Below are positions 26,822 to 35,519 of a DNA stretch of 41,710 nt, piece by piece (the stretch's first letter is position 1; every line of letters begins with the position of its first letter). Location: NCBI GenBank assembly GCA_015075325.1, contig JABTUP010000026.1:1-41710 (forward strand). The letters are read 5' to 3'. The position numbers were made by a program, and so were the translations under genes. The stretch comes from Flavobacteriales bacterium (lineage in GTDB: Bacteria; Bacteroidota; Bacteroidia; Flavobacteriales_E; Vicingaceae). A model generated the notes under the pieces. It searched no databases. It saw nothing but the letters and a program-made list of their open reading frames with translations, and was not told where the DNA came from.

Positions 26822-27168
26822 TGAGTTTCGCTTATCATATTACCAAGGATAACAATTTGTTGGTTCTTTCGCTTCAAGGCAATTTAATTGGAAAAGAACA
26901 AACTGTGGGGCTTTTCGAAGAGTTGGAAAACGAAATTGCCGAAGGTGTCGAAAACATTATCATCGACTTAGCCGAAATGCTCTATTTAAACAGCACAGGG
27001 TTGAGCATTTTTATTCGAATTTTAACTATGGTAAGAAATAATGGTGGCGATGTGGTAGTGGTTAATGTTCCAGAAAAAATTAATAAACTATTGGTAATAA
27101 CTAAATTAAATAGCGTTTTTAACATTAAAGATAGTGTTGAAAATGCAAGATTAGAATTAATAAAATAG
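26821..27168 (+). CDS. STAS-domain protein (anti-sigma factor antagonist-like)
   Basis: A 115-residue single STAS domain similar to SpoIIAA/RsbV. The conserved helix start LYLNSTGLSIFIRI contains S58, at the position phosphorylated in SpoIIAA-like antagonists. LSLQGNLIG and NIIIDLAEM form the core strands. No kinase or phosphatase partner is nearby, so whether it takes part in partner switching is unknown. It is translationally coupled to the Fur-like gene and sits 89 bases before purA. Confidence 0.85.
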   Translation: MSFAYHITKDNNLLVLSLQGNLIGKEQTVGLFEELENEIAEGVENIIIDLAEMLYLNSTGLSIFIRILTMVRNNGGDVVVVNVPEKINKLLVITKLNSVFNIKDSVENARLELIK

Positions 27169-27207
27169 ATTGACACTAATTTGTTAGCTAACGGATTAAA
27201 AAAATAG

Positions 27208-27242
27208 AAAATCTGCGACAATCAGTAAAATCTGCAGGAAAC
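27208..27242. repeat. Intergenic ATCTGCG/ATCAG phrase before purA
   Basis: The segment contains aatctgcgacaatcag followed by aaatctgcaggaaac, a pattern of repeated AATCTG/AATCAG words. Phrases of this kind are dispersed in intergenic regions of Bacteroidota. It lies in the leader of purA. Confidence 0.45.
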
Positions 27243-27257
27243 TAAAAAAATAAATAA

Positions 27258-28538
27258 ATGAAAGTTGATGTATTATTAGGTCTTCAGTGGGGAGACGAAG
27301 GAAAAGGTAAAATTGTTGACGTATTAACACCAAAATATGATGTTATTGCTCGTTTTCAAGGTGGGCCAAATGCTGGACATACTTTGGAATTTGATGGCAT
27401 AAAACACGTTTTACACACCATTCCTTCTGGTATTTTTAGAAGCAATGTAATGAATGTGGTTGGAAATGGAGTAGTAATTGACCCTGTAATTCTTAAAAAA
27501 GAAATTGATGCTTTAGTAAAATTAAATGTTGATGTAAATAAACGTATGGTTATTTCAAAAAAAGCACATTTAATTTTGCCAACTCACCGTTTACTCGATG
27601 CAGCATCTGAAGCATCAAAAGGTAAAGAAAAAATTGGTTCAACCCTTAAAGGAATTGGACCTACTTACATGGATAAAACCGGTAGAAATGGATTAAGAAT
27701 TGGCGATATTTTTGAAACCAATTTTAAAGACAAATACAACGCCTTAGTTGAAAAACACAAACAAATTTTAAAATTTCATGAGTTTGATTACAACTTATCC
27801 GAATTAGAACCAGCGTTTTTTGAAGGCATTGACTTAATTAAAACCCTAACAGTAATTGATAGCGAACACTATTTAAACAATGCCATTAAAAACAATAAAA
27901 CTATTTTGGCAGAAGGTGCTCAAGGAACATTGTTAGATGTTGATTTTGGTTCATACCCTTTTGTAACCTCATCAAACACCACAACAGCTGGAACTTGCAC
28001 AGGATTGGGCGTGGCTCCAAATAAAATTGGCGATGTATTCGGCATTTTTAAAGCCTACTGTACAAGAGTTGGTAGTGGTCCATTTCCAACTGAATTAGAA
28101 GATGAAACAGGCGATTTGTTGCGTAAAGCTGGTCATGAGTTTGGTTCTACAACTGGGCGACCAAGACGTTGTGGTTGGATTGATTTGCCAGCGCTTAAAT
28201 ACGCCATCATGATTAACGGTGTTACCAAACTTATTATGATGAAAGCTGATGTTTTAGATGCTTTTGATACCATAAAAATTTGTACTCATTATAAAATTGA
28301 TGGAGAAATAATTGATTACATGCCGTACGACATTGTTTCAAAAAAAGTTGAACCAATTTACGTAGAAATGAAAGGCTGGAAAACAGATTTAACCAAATTG
28401 GCTTCCATCAATCAATTACCAACCGAATTAAATCAATACATAGAATACTTAGAACAAGAATTAAATGTTCCAATTTCAATGGTTTCTGTGGGTCCAGATA
28501 GAACACAAACCTTAATGAGAGATAAAGTTCTTGCATAA
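27258..28538 (+). CDS. purA: Adenylosuccinate synthetase
   Basis: A 426-residue GTP-dependent enzyme that joins IMP and aspartate to form adenylosuccinate, the first committed step to AMP. The P-loop LQWGDEGKGK with catalytic D13 opens the protein. GGPNAGHTL (H41 region), IGSTLKGIGPTYMDK, EGAQGTLLDVDFG(S)YPFVTSSN, GEF-type KAYCTRVGSGPFPTEL, GRPRRCGWIDL and SVGPDR are all present. Length is normal. It follows the Fur-STAS pair and precedes the OstA-like gene after 12 bases. Confidence 0.97.
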   Translation: MKVDVLLGLQWGDEGKGKIVDVLTPKYDVIARFQGGPNAGHTLEFDGIKHVLHTIPSGIFRSNVMNVVGNGVVIDPVILKKEIDALVKLNVDVNKRMVISKKAHLILPTHRLLDAASEASKGKEKIGSTLKGIGPTYMDKTGRNGLRIGDIFETNFKDKYNALVEKHKQILKFHEFDYNLSELEPAFFEGIDLIKTLTVIDSEHYLNNAIKNNKTILAEGAQGTLLDVDFGSYPFVTSSNTTTAGTCTGLGVAPNKIGDVFGIFKAYCTRVGSGPFPTELEDETGDLLRKAGHEFGSTTGRPRRCGWIDLPALKYAIMINGVTKLIMMKADVLDAFDTIKICTHYKIDGEIIDYMPYDIVSKKVEPIYVEMKGWKTDLTKLASINQLPTELNQYIEYLEQELNVPISMVSVGPDRTQTLMRDKVLA

Positions 28539-28550
28539 TTTTATTGAGTT

Positions 28551-30167
28551 TTGAAAATAAATAGTAACCTCAAAGAAAATAATAGCTTCGTGTACTTTGC
28601 GAAAAACTTTGTGAGCTTTGTGGTTAAATTTACACAAGCATTTTTTCTCATTTTCCTTTTGGGAAATTTTGTTAATGGTTTTTCTCAAAAAACATCTCAA
28701 ATAGAAATTATTAATGCAAATAGCCTAGAGTTTGATGAAACATTAGGAAGTAAAGCCAAACGATTAATTGGCGATGTGCAGTTTAAACACGATAATGCTT
28801 TAATGTTTTGCGATAGTGCCTATTTTTATTCCGAAACCAATAGTATGGATGCTTTTGGTCGAGTTAGAATTACACAAGGCGATACACTTCAATTGTTTGG
28901 CGATTCGTTAAACTACAGCGGCGTTACCAAAAAAGCGTTGTTGCGGGGCAACATAAAACTTATTAATACCGACGTGGTTTTAACTACCAATTACTTGGAT
29001 TACGACAGAGCAAAAAATGTAGCGTATTATTTTGGTGGTGGAACATTAATCAGTAAAAAAGAAAACAATACGCTAACCAGCAAACAAGGCTATTATTACC
29101 CTGAAACAAAATCGTTTTTCTTTAAACAAAATGTGTTGTTAACCAATCCGGAATATACCATTGAATGCGATACCATGCAATTTAATTCCAACTCAAAAAT
29201 TACGTACTTTTTTGGACCAACAACCATTACCAACAAAGACCAATTTATTTATTGCGAAAACGGTTGGTACAACACCAAAACCGATGTGTCGAAGTTTTTT
29301 AAAAATGCCTACCTCTATTCCGATAAAAAAATAATTAAAGGCGACACCTTGTATTACGAGAAAATAACAGGATTTGGCGAAATTTTATGCAACGGTTCTA
29401 TAAACGATACGGTAGAAAACATTTTGTTGGAAGGCGATTTTATTCACTTGTTTCAAAACAAAGACAGCGTAATGGTAACCAAAGAAGCTTTATTAACTCA
29501 GCTGTTTACCGACGACACCTTGTTTATGCACGCAGATACATTTAAACTTTCTACCCATTGGGTTAAAAACGATTCGGTGCCAAACCAAACCGATACTGTT
29601 AGAAATTTGTTTGCATACAACCATGTGAAATTTTATAAACTGGACATGCAAGGCAAAGCCGATTCGGTGTTGTATAATTTTGCCGATTCTACCGTAAATT
29701 TTTACAACGACCCTATTATTTGGTCGAGCGAAAACCAACTGACTGCCGATACCATTTATTTGTTGATGAAAAATAAAAAAATTGACGCCATTTACCTCAA
29801 TACCAATGCTTTTATTATATCAAAAGCCGACTCGCTGTTCGAGCATTTTAACCAAATTAAAGGCGACAACATGATTGGTTATTTTAAAAACGATGAACTC
29901 CGAAAAATTGATGTAATACAAAATGCCGAAACCATATATTACGGACGTGATGAAGCTGGTAAATACATTGGTGTAAACAAAGCCAAAGGCAACAATATGC
30001 TTATTTTTATTGAGAACAATCAACTCTCGTCGTTAACATTTATTAAAGACCCCGAAGCAACACTATACCCCATAAAAGAACCATCGCCAAAAGATGTAAT
30101 ACTAAAAGGCTATAATTGGCGAATTACCGAACGCCCACAACAACTGTTTGATATTTTTGTTTGGTAA
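28551..30167 (+). CDS. OstA/LptA-like outer-membrane biogenesis protein
   Basis: A protein of up to 538 residues with repeated OstA-type beta motifs (ANSLEFDETLGSKAKRLIGDV, DSAYFYSETNSMDAFG, GDTLQLFGDSLNYSG, ALLRGNIKLIN). LptA/OstA proteins carry lipopolysaccharide across the periplasm; Bacteroidota encode longer OstA-like relatives such as this. No ATG is available. The signal peptide FTQAFFLIFLLGNFVNGFSQ starts just after an in-frame GTG at 28620 (another is at 28611), whereas the TTG at 28551 opens a reading through an intergenic repeat. I favour 28620 or 28611 as the true start. It lies 12 bases after purA and may share its transcript. Confidence 0.85.
   Translation: MKINSNLKENNSFVYFAKNFVSFVVKFTQAFFLIFLLGNFVNGFSQKTSQIEIINANSLEFDETLGSKAKRLIGDVQFKHDNALMFCDSAYFYSETNSMDAFGRVRITQGDTLQLFGDSLNYSGVTKKALLRGNIKLINTDVVLTTNYLDYDRAKNVAYYFGGGTLISKKENNTLTSKQGYYYPETKSFFFKQNVLLTNPEYTIECDTMQFNSNSKITYFFGPTTITNKDQFIYCENGWYNTKTDVSKFFKNAYLYSDKKIIKGDTLYYEKITGFGEILCNGSINDTVENILLEGDFIHLFQNKDSVMVTKEALLTQLFTDDTLFMHADTFKLSTHWVKNDSVPNQTDTVRNLFAYNHVKFYKLDMQGKADSVLYNFADSTVNFYNDPIIWSSENQLTADTIYLLMKNKKIDAIYLNTNAFIISKADSLFEHFNQIKGDNMIGYFKNDELRKIDVIQNAETIYYGRDEAGKYIGVNKAKGNNMLIFIENNQLSSLTFIKDPEATLYPIKEPSPKDVILKGYNWRITERPQQLFDIFVW
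28584..28628. repeat. ACTTTGTG-type intergenic repeat at the OstA-like start
   Basis: The words cttcgtgtactttgcg, aactttgtgagctttgtg and gttaaat form a degenerate phrase that recurs between genes in many Bacteroidota. Here it supplies the candidate GTG start codons of the OstA-like gene. Confidence 0.5.
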
Positions 30168-30213
30168 GGTTAAAACCAAAAGGCATAGCTTATGGTAGTG
30201 GGGGATTTATTAT

Positions 30214-30870
30214 CTAATACATCTCTAAAGAATAACATTTTATTGAAATAATTTCATAGTCAATCTTTGTACCTCTATCACTATCAGGAGCCTTAATGGT
30301 TCTTCTTTCAGACCAATTCATATTAGAAAACTTAAGGATTTCTTCTTTAAAAAAATCGCCTGATGTTTTCAAGTAAGTAACTCTTACTAAAACCTCATCA
30401 ATTAAATAAGGAGTATTATTTTCAACGGTTATACTTAAATCTTTTATACCTCCTATCTCTCTGTAAGTATAATTACTTGTTGATGCAGTAACATATTTTC
30501 TTATGTTTTTAACATAGTAATCTGTTTTAACTTCTTGTTGATGATTTTTATACGCTTTAGTAGCAACATATCCTCCTGTAACAACTAGAACAAACAATAA
30601 CAACAATAAAAATACAATCCAACCTCTTTTTTTAGATTTTTTTTCACTAATTGAATTAGATTTAGTTGAATCAATATGTGGAGGTGTAACTATTGGTGGT
30701 GGCATAGAATTAATTATTCCTTTTAATTCAACAACATTTTCAATGGTTGTCCAATCATTAATACCCTCAAACCAGACTTTTGTTTCTTTTGATAATTTCT
30801 TTAATTTCAATTCATCAATACTAAAAGGACCCTCTTGCTTTTCATCGCTATAGATAAAATATTTTTTCAT
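30214..30870 (-). CDS. Membrane protein with N-terminal GYF_2 (DUF4339) domain
   Basis: A 218-residue protein. Residues 3-50 form a GYF_2-type domain (YFIYSDEKQEGPFSIDEL, VWFEGINDWTTIENV), which in related proteins is a small peptide-binding module. A Pro-rich and Ser/Lys linker follows, then one membrane segment (about 83-105) and a C-terminal soluble beta domain of about 110 residues (DLSITVENNTPYLIDEVLVRVTYLK) that looks like an extracytoplasmic sandwich. Function unknown. The start codon abuts a perfect 16-bp hairpin at 30871-30907. It is convergent with the OstA-like gene, with no clear terminator between them. Confidence 0.85.
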   Translation of the reverse strand: MKKYFIYSDEKQEGPFSIDELKLKKLSKETKVWFEGINDWTTIENVVELKGIINSMPPPIVTPPHIDSTKSNSISEKKSKKRGWIVFLLLLLFVLVVTGGYVATKAYKNHQQEVKTDYYVKNIRKYVTASTSNYTYREIGGIKDLSITVENNTPYLIDEVLVRVTYLKTSGDFFKEEILKFSNMNWSERRTIKAPDSDRGTKIDYEIISIKCYSLEMY

Positions 30871-30907
30871 TTTTTTGTAATTTAATAAAGGATTAAATTA
30901 CAAAAAA
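30871..30907. promoter_or_regulatory. Perfect 16-bp inverted repeat touching the GYF_2 start codon
   Basis: Arms 30871-30886 and 30892-30907 are exact reverse complements around a 5-base loop (AAAGG). In the minus-strand transcript the hairpin ends directly before the ATG at 30870. It could hide the start from ribosomes or bind a dimeric regulator. All but the core is A/T, so stability as RNA is moderate. Confidence 0.6.
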
Positions 30908-31026
30908 TCTTGTAGATTTTAAAAAAGAACATTTTTTATTAATTTGAAACATATTATCTTCTTTCCGTAATTTGAAGCCTAGATTTTGTTTCTAATAACA
31001 GTATCTACGGACAGGATATGATGAGA

Positions 31027-31875
31027 TTATTTTTCATCTTTTGAATCTTTTTTTGAATTGATATTGATGTAATCATCAAATTGAGGATATAATATTGAAG
31101 CTGCTGAAGTCCCCTGAAAAATGTAATAAGCAAATTTCATTATATGAGTTTGTTCTTCCTTTTTCGAGTAATAGAACCTATTCTTTATTTGTTCTCCTTT
31201 TTCTCCTACTATTGGATACGCCTTATCATTACCTTCTTTATCGTAATAAAGTAAAACACCATCTTTTATACTTAATATGATATTATGTCTTTGATAATAT
31301 TCATTAGATTTATAATAACTACTTATTTCTTTTTCAATATTTTTAATATCGAAATCCAGTTTTTCACATATTAAAAATGAGAAAATGTTGTCATAAGGAT
31401 GCTCTTTTGGATTAAATTCATAGTCTATATTTTTTGATTCTTGTTTTATAAATACAGGGTTTTTAATATGTTCACCTAACCTTTTATTTTTAGCCAATTT
31501 ATTTATGGTTTCAATAAATTTTTTCTTACTAAGTTTAGATTTTACTTCACCAATGGCACATACAGTTTCAACAGGAAAGAATTTTTGTCTTTCATTGTTT
31601 TCGATTAGTGGTGTTGCATTTGCATCATATATTATAATATCACATTGTGTGCTTATTTTATCCGTGTTAATAATAAATCCTTGGTCAATTTTCAATCTTC
31701 TTGGAACTAAAAATTTCAAAAAATCTTTACAAATAAATTCTCTATATGTACCATATTCACCAGGATGAATTAATTTATTTTTCTCATCATCCCAAAACAT
31801 TTGCTTAGAAACATTAATAAATGAGTCTCTAAAAAATTCTATCTTTTCTTTTAGTAAAGTTTCATATATCTTCAT
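31027..31875 (-). CDS. DUF6602-like protein, possible PD-(D/E)XK nuclease fold
   Basis: A 282-residue soluble protein (ATG at 31875; a TTG at 31902 would add nine residues). The central part runs FLVPRRLKIDQGFII, STQCDIIIYDANATPL, FFPVETVCAIGEVKSKLSKKKF. This resembles the DUF6602 family as I recall it. The spacing of Asp in DIIIYD and the EVK triad also fits the PD-(D/E)XK nuclease core (D...ExK). Proteins of this type are often lone accessory genes. Nothing nearby gives a partner, and nuclease activity is inference. It has its own space between repeat-rich DNA and the GYF_2 gene. Confidence 0.7.
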   Translation of the reverse strand: MKIYETLLKEKIEFFRDSFINVSKQMFWDDEKNKLIHPGEYGTYREFICKDFLKFLVPRRLKIDQGFIINTDKISTQCDIIIYDANATPLIENNERQKFFPVETVCAIGEVKSKLSKKKFIETINKLAKNKRLGEHIKNPVFIKQESKNIDYEFNPKEHPYDNIFSFLICEKLDFDIKNIEKEISSYYKSNEYYQRHNIILSIKDGVLLYYDKEGNDKAYPIVGEKGEQIKNRFYYSKKEEQTHIMKFAYYIFQGTSAASILYPQFDDYININSKKDSKDEK

Positions 31876-32282
31876 GTATATTTTTTTAATACTATATAAC
31901 AAGCGGATGCATCATATCCACCCAAATATACACAAAAAAGAAAGCCGTTAAACTTTCGCATAACGGCTCTCAATTAAACTTAAAACTTACTACATTACGC
32001 TGTTCTTTGTCATGTCGAACGATATTTTACAAGTTGAGGAACGAAGCTTAGTAAAATGAAGTTGAGACATCTTTTTGATTAAGATCTAAAAATTTCATCA
32101 TTATAAAAATCCCCACAGCAGCTTGAAATTTTAAATTTTCTTTTCTGCATTTTTCATGCAGAATTAGAAAATATTAATGGCACAGCGATAAGATTTTAAA
32201 TTTACCACAGCATCCTGCTCGTGGTTTAGAAATATTAAAAAAATGAGAGATTGCGGGTCAAGCCCACAATAACGAGGGTAAA
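31876..32282. other. Gene-free region with degenerate intergenic repeats
   Basis: This stretch of about 400 bases holds no credible ORF. It contains a terminator-like hairpin (31943-31968), the phrase gtcatgtcgaacg with gttgaggaacgaag and gttgagacatc, and a 7-bp hairpin TCTGCAT/ATGCAGA (32144-32162). It also has a nearly palindromic segment attgcgggtcaagcccacaat close to the aroF stop. The phrases look like eroded dispersed repeats known from Bacteroidota intergenic DNA. Confidence 0.55.
31943..31968 (-). terminator. Terminator for the dxs-DAHP synthase transcript
   Basis: AGCCGTTA and TAACGGCT are perfect 8-bp arms around a 10-base loop. On the minus strand a T-rich tract (ttcttttttg) follows. 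It is about 315 bases after the DAHP synthase stop, so the transcript would include the repeat island. Confidence 0.6.
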
Positions 32283-33380
32283 CTACTTTTCTCCATTATT
32301 CATTACTTTGGCTTGTATGCGTATGCTTTCTTGGTGAATGAGTTCAAGCATTTTTCGGATAAAATCGTTGCTTAACCCTACTTTTTGGGCAATAAACAAT
32401 CGGTTTTTTAAAATTTGCTCCCAGCGTTCTATTTGTAAAATGGTAATGTTGTGGTCTTTTTTGTAGGTTCCAATTTTTTCGATAATAGCCATTCGAGAAG
32501 CAAATTTGTTAATCAATTCTTCGTCCAACTCGTCTATTATCAATCGGAGTTGTTCTAAATGGCTAATAAATTCGGTATCAGAAACTAACTTATCGCGAAT
32601 AGTTAAATGGTTTAGTAAGTCAACCAACTGCTTTGGAGTTAACTGTTGGTCGGCATCGCTTTTTGCTTCGGCTGGGTTAACGTGTGTTTCAATCATCAAT
32701 CCATCCATTTCCATGTCCAATGCCTTTTGAGCAACCTGTTGTATTAAATCTTTGCTTCCTGCAATATGGCTAGGATCGCATAGCAAAGGCAAATCGGGGC
32801 AAAGCATTTTAAGTTCAATAGGCAATTCCCACATGGGAGCATTGCGGTATGATGATTTATCAAAAGAAGAAAAACCACGATGAATGGCTCCAATTTTATT
32901 AATTCCTACTGCATTAATTCGTTCAATAGCACCAATCCACAAATTTAAATCGGGGTTTATCGGGTTTTTTATCAGCACAGGAATATCCACACCTCGCAAT
33001 ACTTCTGCAATTTCTTGTACCGAAAAAGGGTTTACTGTGGTTCTGGCACCAATCCATAACAAATCAATGCCGTTTTTTAAACAGGCTTCCACGTGTTGGG
33101 CATTGGCTACTTCGGTTGCTACTGGTAATCCAACAGCAACACCAGCCTCTTTAAGCCATTTTAAACCAATGCTTCCAACGCCTTCAAACGAATTGGGGCG
33201 GGTTCGCGGTTTCCAAATTCCACCACGCAACACATTTACCTTACCGTTTTCTGCTAAAAGTTGGGCTGTAGAAAGAACCTGCTCGGGACTTTCTACGCTA
33301 CAAGGGCCAGAAATAATACACGGCTGGTTTTTAGTTAACCAAGTCGTTTTATCTAGGATATTAAGAGCAATTTTCGACAC
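32283..33380 (-). CDS. Bifunctional DAHP synthase / chorismate mutase
   Basis: A 365-residue fusion enzyme for aromatic amino acid synthesis. The N-terminal domain (about 1-260) is a type I-beta DAHP synthase (GPCSVES, GGIWKPRTRP, LLCDPSHIAGS, MIETHVNPAEAKSDADQQLTP is split here by its motifs DPSH and ETH). The C-terminal domain (about 275-360) is an AroQ-type chorismate mutase (LRLIIDELDEELINKFASR, KIGTYKKDHN). The domain order is DAHP synthase first, as in other Bacteroidota. One domain makes DAHP at pathway entry and the other turns chorismate into prephenate, with likely feedback control. The start is GTG at 33380, five bases after the dxs stop, so it is in an operon with dxs. Confidence 0.93.
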   Translation of the reverse strand: MSKIALNILDKTTWLTKNQPCIISGPCSVESPEQVLSTAQLLAENGKVNVLRGGIWKPRTRPNSFEGVGSIGLKWLKEAGVAVGLPVATEVANAQHVEACLKNGIDLLWIGARTTVNPFSVQEIAEVLRGVDIPVLIKNPINPDLNLWIGAIERINAVGINKIGAIHRGFSSFDKSSYRNAPMWELPIELKMLCPDLPLLCDPSHIAGSKDLIQQVAQKALDMEMDGLMIETHVNPAEAKSDADQQLTPKQLVDLLNHLTIRDKLVSDTEFISHLEQLRLIIDELDEELINKFASRMAIIEKIGTYKKDHNITILQIERWEQILKNRLFIAQKVGLSNDFIRKMLELIHQESIRIQAKVMNNGEK

Positions 33381-33385
33381 TTAAC

Positions 33386-35317
33386 TTAAGCTATAGCTTT
33401 ATTGGTTGAGGTTCGAGCCAACGATTTTACGGTTTCTACAATGGCATTTACATCATAAAAACATTCGTGATAAAGCTCTTCTTGGGTTCCGTGTTCAATA
33501 AACTTATCAGGAGTTCCTAGTCGTTTTACAGTTGCATGATAGTTATTGTCAGCCATAAATTCGAGCACAGCACTTCCCATTCCTCCCTGAATACAGCCAT
33601 CTTCGAGCGTAACCACTTTAGTAAATTTAGCAAACACTTCGTGCAACAGCAATTCGTCAATTGGTTTAACAAATCGCATGTCGTAATGAGCAACGCTAAC
33701 TCGTTGTTCAGAAAGTATTTCAATGGCTTTTGTAGCTTCAATACCTATTGCTCCAATAGAAAGTATGGCAATATCATCACCATTTTTTAATCTTCTTCCT
33801 TCACCAATTTTTAATTTTTTAAATGGTGTTTTCCATTCAACCATTGAACCGTTTCCACGAGGATAACGAATAGAAAATGGGCCGTAATTATCAGCTTGAG
33901 CGGTGTACATTAAGTTTCGCAATTCTTCTTCATCCATCGGAGCAGAAACTATCATGTTTGGAATACATCTGAAATAAGCCAAATCGTAAGCACCATGATG
34001 TGTTGCACCATCGGCACCAACCAAACCTCCTCTGTCCAAACAAAAAATTACAGGTAGTTTTTGTAACGCTACATCATGTATTACTTGATCGTAGGCTCGT
34101 TGCATAAACGATGAATAAATGTTGCAATACGGTATTAAACCTTGAGCTGCCATTCCTGCCGAAAAAGTAACAGCATGTTGCTCGGCAATACCCACGTCAA
34201 AAGCTCTGTCGGGCATGGCTTTCATCATAATGTTTAACGAACAACCCGAAGGCATTGCAGGAGTTACACCAACTATTTTATCGTTTTTTTCAGCCAATTC
34301 TACAATGGTGTGTCCAAACACATCTTGAAATTTTGGTGGTTCTGGATTTTTTGGGATAATTTTTATAATCTCACCCGTTTCCTTGTTAAACAAACCTGGA
34401 GCGTGCCATTTGGTGGTATCACCATCTTCGGCAGGTTTGTAGCCTTTGCCTTTTTCGGTAATACAATGTAAAATTTTAGGTCCTGGAATCTCTTTTAAAT
34501 CGTTTAACACTTTAACCAAATGGTTAACATCATGCCCATCAATAGGGCCAAAATACCTAAAGTTTAACGATTCAAATAAGTTACTTTGTTTTAATAAAGT
34601 TGCTTTAATTCCGTTTTCAATTTTTTGAGCAATCAACTGAGCATTTGGTCCAAATTTGCTCACTTTCCCAAGTAAATTCCATACTTCGTCTTTTACTTTG
34701 TTGTAAGTATGTGAAGTGGTGATATCGGTTAAATATTCTTTTAAAGCACCAACATTTGGGTCGATAGCCATACAATTATCATTCAACACAACCAGTAGAT
34801 TGGTGTTTTCTACCCCACCATGATTTAACCCTTCGAAAGCCAATCCGGCAGTCATCGAGCCATCGCCAATAATGGCAACATGTTGTCTTTCTTGTTTTAA
34901 ATTTCTTGAAGCAACAGCCATACCCAATGCAGCAGAAATAGAGGTAGAGGAATGTCCTACAGCAAAAGCATCGTACTCACTTTCTGATGGTTTTGGGAAA
35001 CCACTAATACCTTTATAAATTCTATTGGTATGGAAAACTTCTCTTCTTCCTGTTAATATTTTATGGCCGTATGCCTGATGACCAACATCCCAAACCAACT
35101 TGTCGTGAGGAGTATTAAATACATAATGCAAAGCTACGGTAAGTTCAACCACACCAAGACTTGCACCAAAATGTCCGCCTTTTTTAGAAACAACGTCTAT
35201 AATAAAATCGCGTAATTCATCACAAAGTTGAGGTAATTCATCTTCAGTAATTTTATCCCGTAAATCTTGAGGAAATTTAACCTGTTCAAGCAGTTTTCCT
35301 GTAGTGTAAGAAGTCAT
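33386..35317 (-). CDS. dxs: 1-deoxy-D-xylulose-5-phosphate synthase
   Basis: A 643-residue thiamine-diphosphate enzyme that condenses pyruvate and glyceraldehyde 3-phosphate, starting the MEP isoprenoid pathway. H49 (GGHFGASLG) and H80 (DVGHQAYGHK) contact the cofactor or substrate. GDGSMTAG (151-158) through NDN (179-181) is the ThDP/Mg motif. The transketolase pyrimidine domain has FDVGIAEQHAVTFSAGMA, with the catalytic Glu, and DRGGLVGADGATHHG. Length is normal. It lies five bases upstream of the DAHP synthase gene. Confidence 0.97.
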   Translation of the reverse strand: MTSYTTGKLLEQVKFPQDLRDKITEDELPQLCDELRDFIIDVVSKKGGHFGASLGVVELTVALHYVFNTPHDKLVWDVGHQAYGHKILTGRREVFHTNRIYKGISGFPKPSESEYDAFAVGHSSTSISAALGMAVASRNLKQERQHVAIIGDGSMTAGLAFEGLNHGGVENTNLLVVLNDNCMAIDPNVGALKEYLTDITTSHTYNKVKDEVWNLLGKVSKFGPNAQLIAQKIENGIKATLLKQSNLFESLNFRYFGPIDGHDVNHLVKVLNDLKEIPGPKILHCITEKGKGYKPAEDGDTTKWHAPGLFNKETGEIIKIIPKNPEPPKFQDVFGHTIVELAEKNDKIVGVTPAMPSGCSLNIMMKAMPDRAFDVGIAEQHAVTFSAGMAAQGLIPYCNIYSSFMQRAYDQVIHDVALQKLPVIFCLDRGGLVGADGATHHGAYDLAYFRCIPNMIVSAPMDEEELRNLMYTAQADNYGPFSIRYPRGNGSMVEWKTPFKKLKIGEGRRLKNGDDIAILSIGAIGIEATKAIEILSEQRVSVAHYDMRFVKPIDELLLHEVFAKFTKVVTLEDGCIQGGMGSAVLEFMADNNYHATVKRLGTPDKFIEHGTQEELYHECFYDVNAIVETVKSLARTSTNKAIA

Positions 35318-35337
35318 TCAGTAAAATTTATAATGTT

Positions 35338-35345
35338 CAAAGTTA
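35338..35345 (-). promoter_or_regulatory. TAnnTTTG promoter element before dxs
   Basis: On the minus strand TAACTTTG matches the -7 consensus exactly and lies 20 bases before the dxs ATG. No good -33 element is visible. Confidence 0.5.
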
Positions 35346-35519
35346 ACCATATTATTAATTAATTATTCCGAACAGATTTTATTTAAAGAAATTGTTTTAA
35401 AATTGACAGAAAGCTGTTAATTCTTCTTAAAATTTGAAGATTGGCATAAAAATAGTTCGGCAAATCGAAAATTTAAATAAATAATTGTATTTTTAACATT
35501 CAAACAAAAACAAAAACTT

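Noticed and set aside
32884..33384. 166-codon open frame on the plus strand inside the DAHP synthase gene
   Set aside because: Antisense to a well-conserved enzyme domain, with no recognisable features.
35318..35519. Thiamine or other riboswitch before dxs
   Set aside because: The leader of dxs is short and AT-rich. No conserved TPP-type core or terminator hairpin could be recognised.
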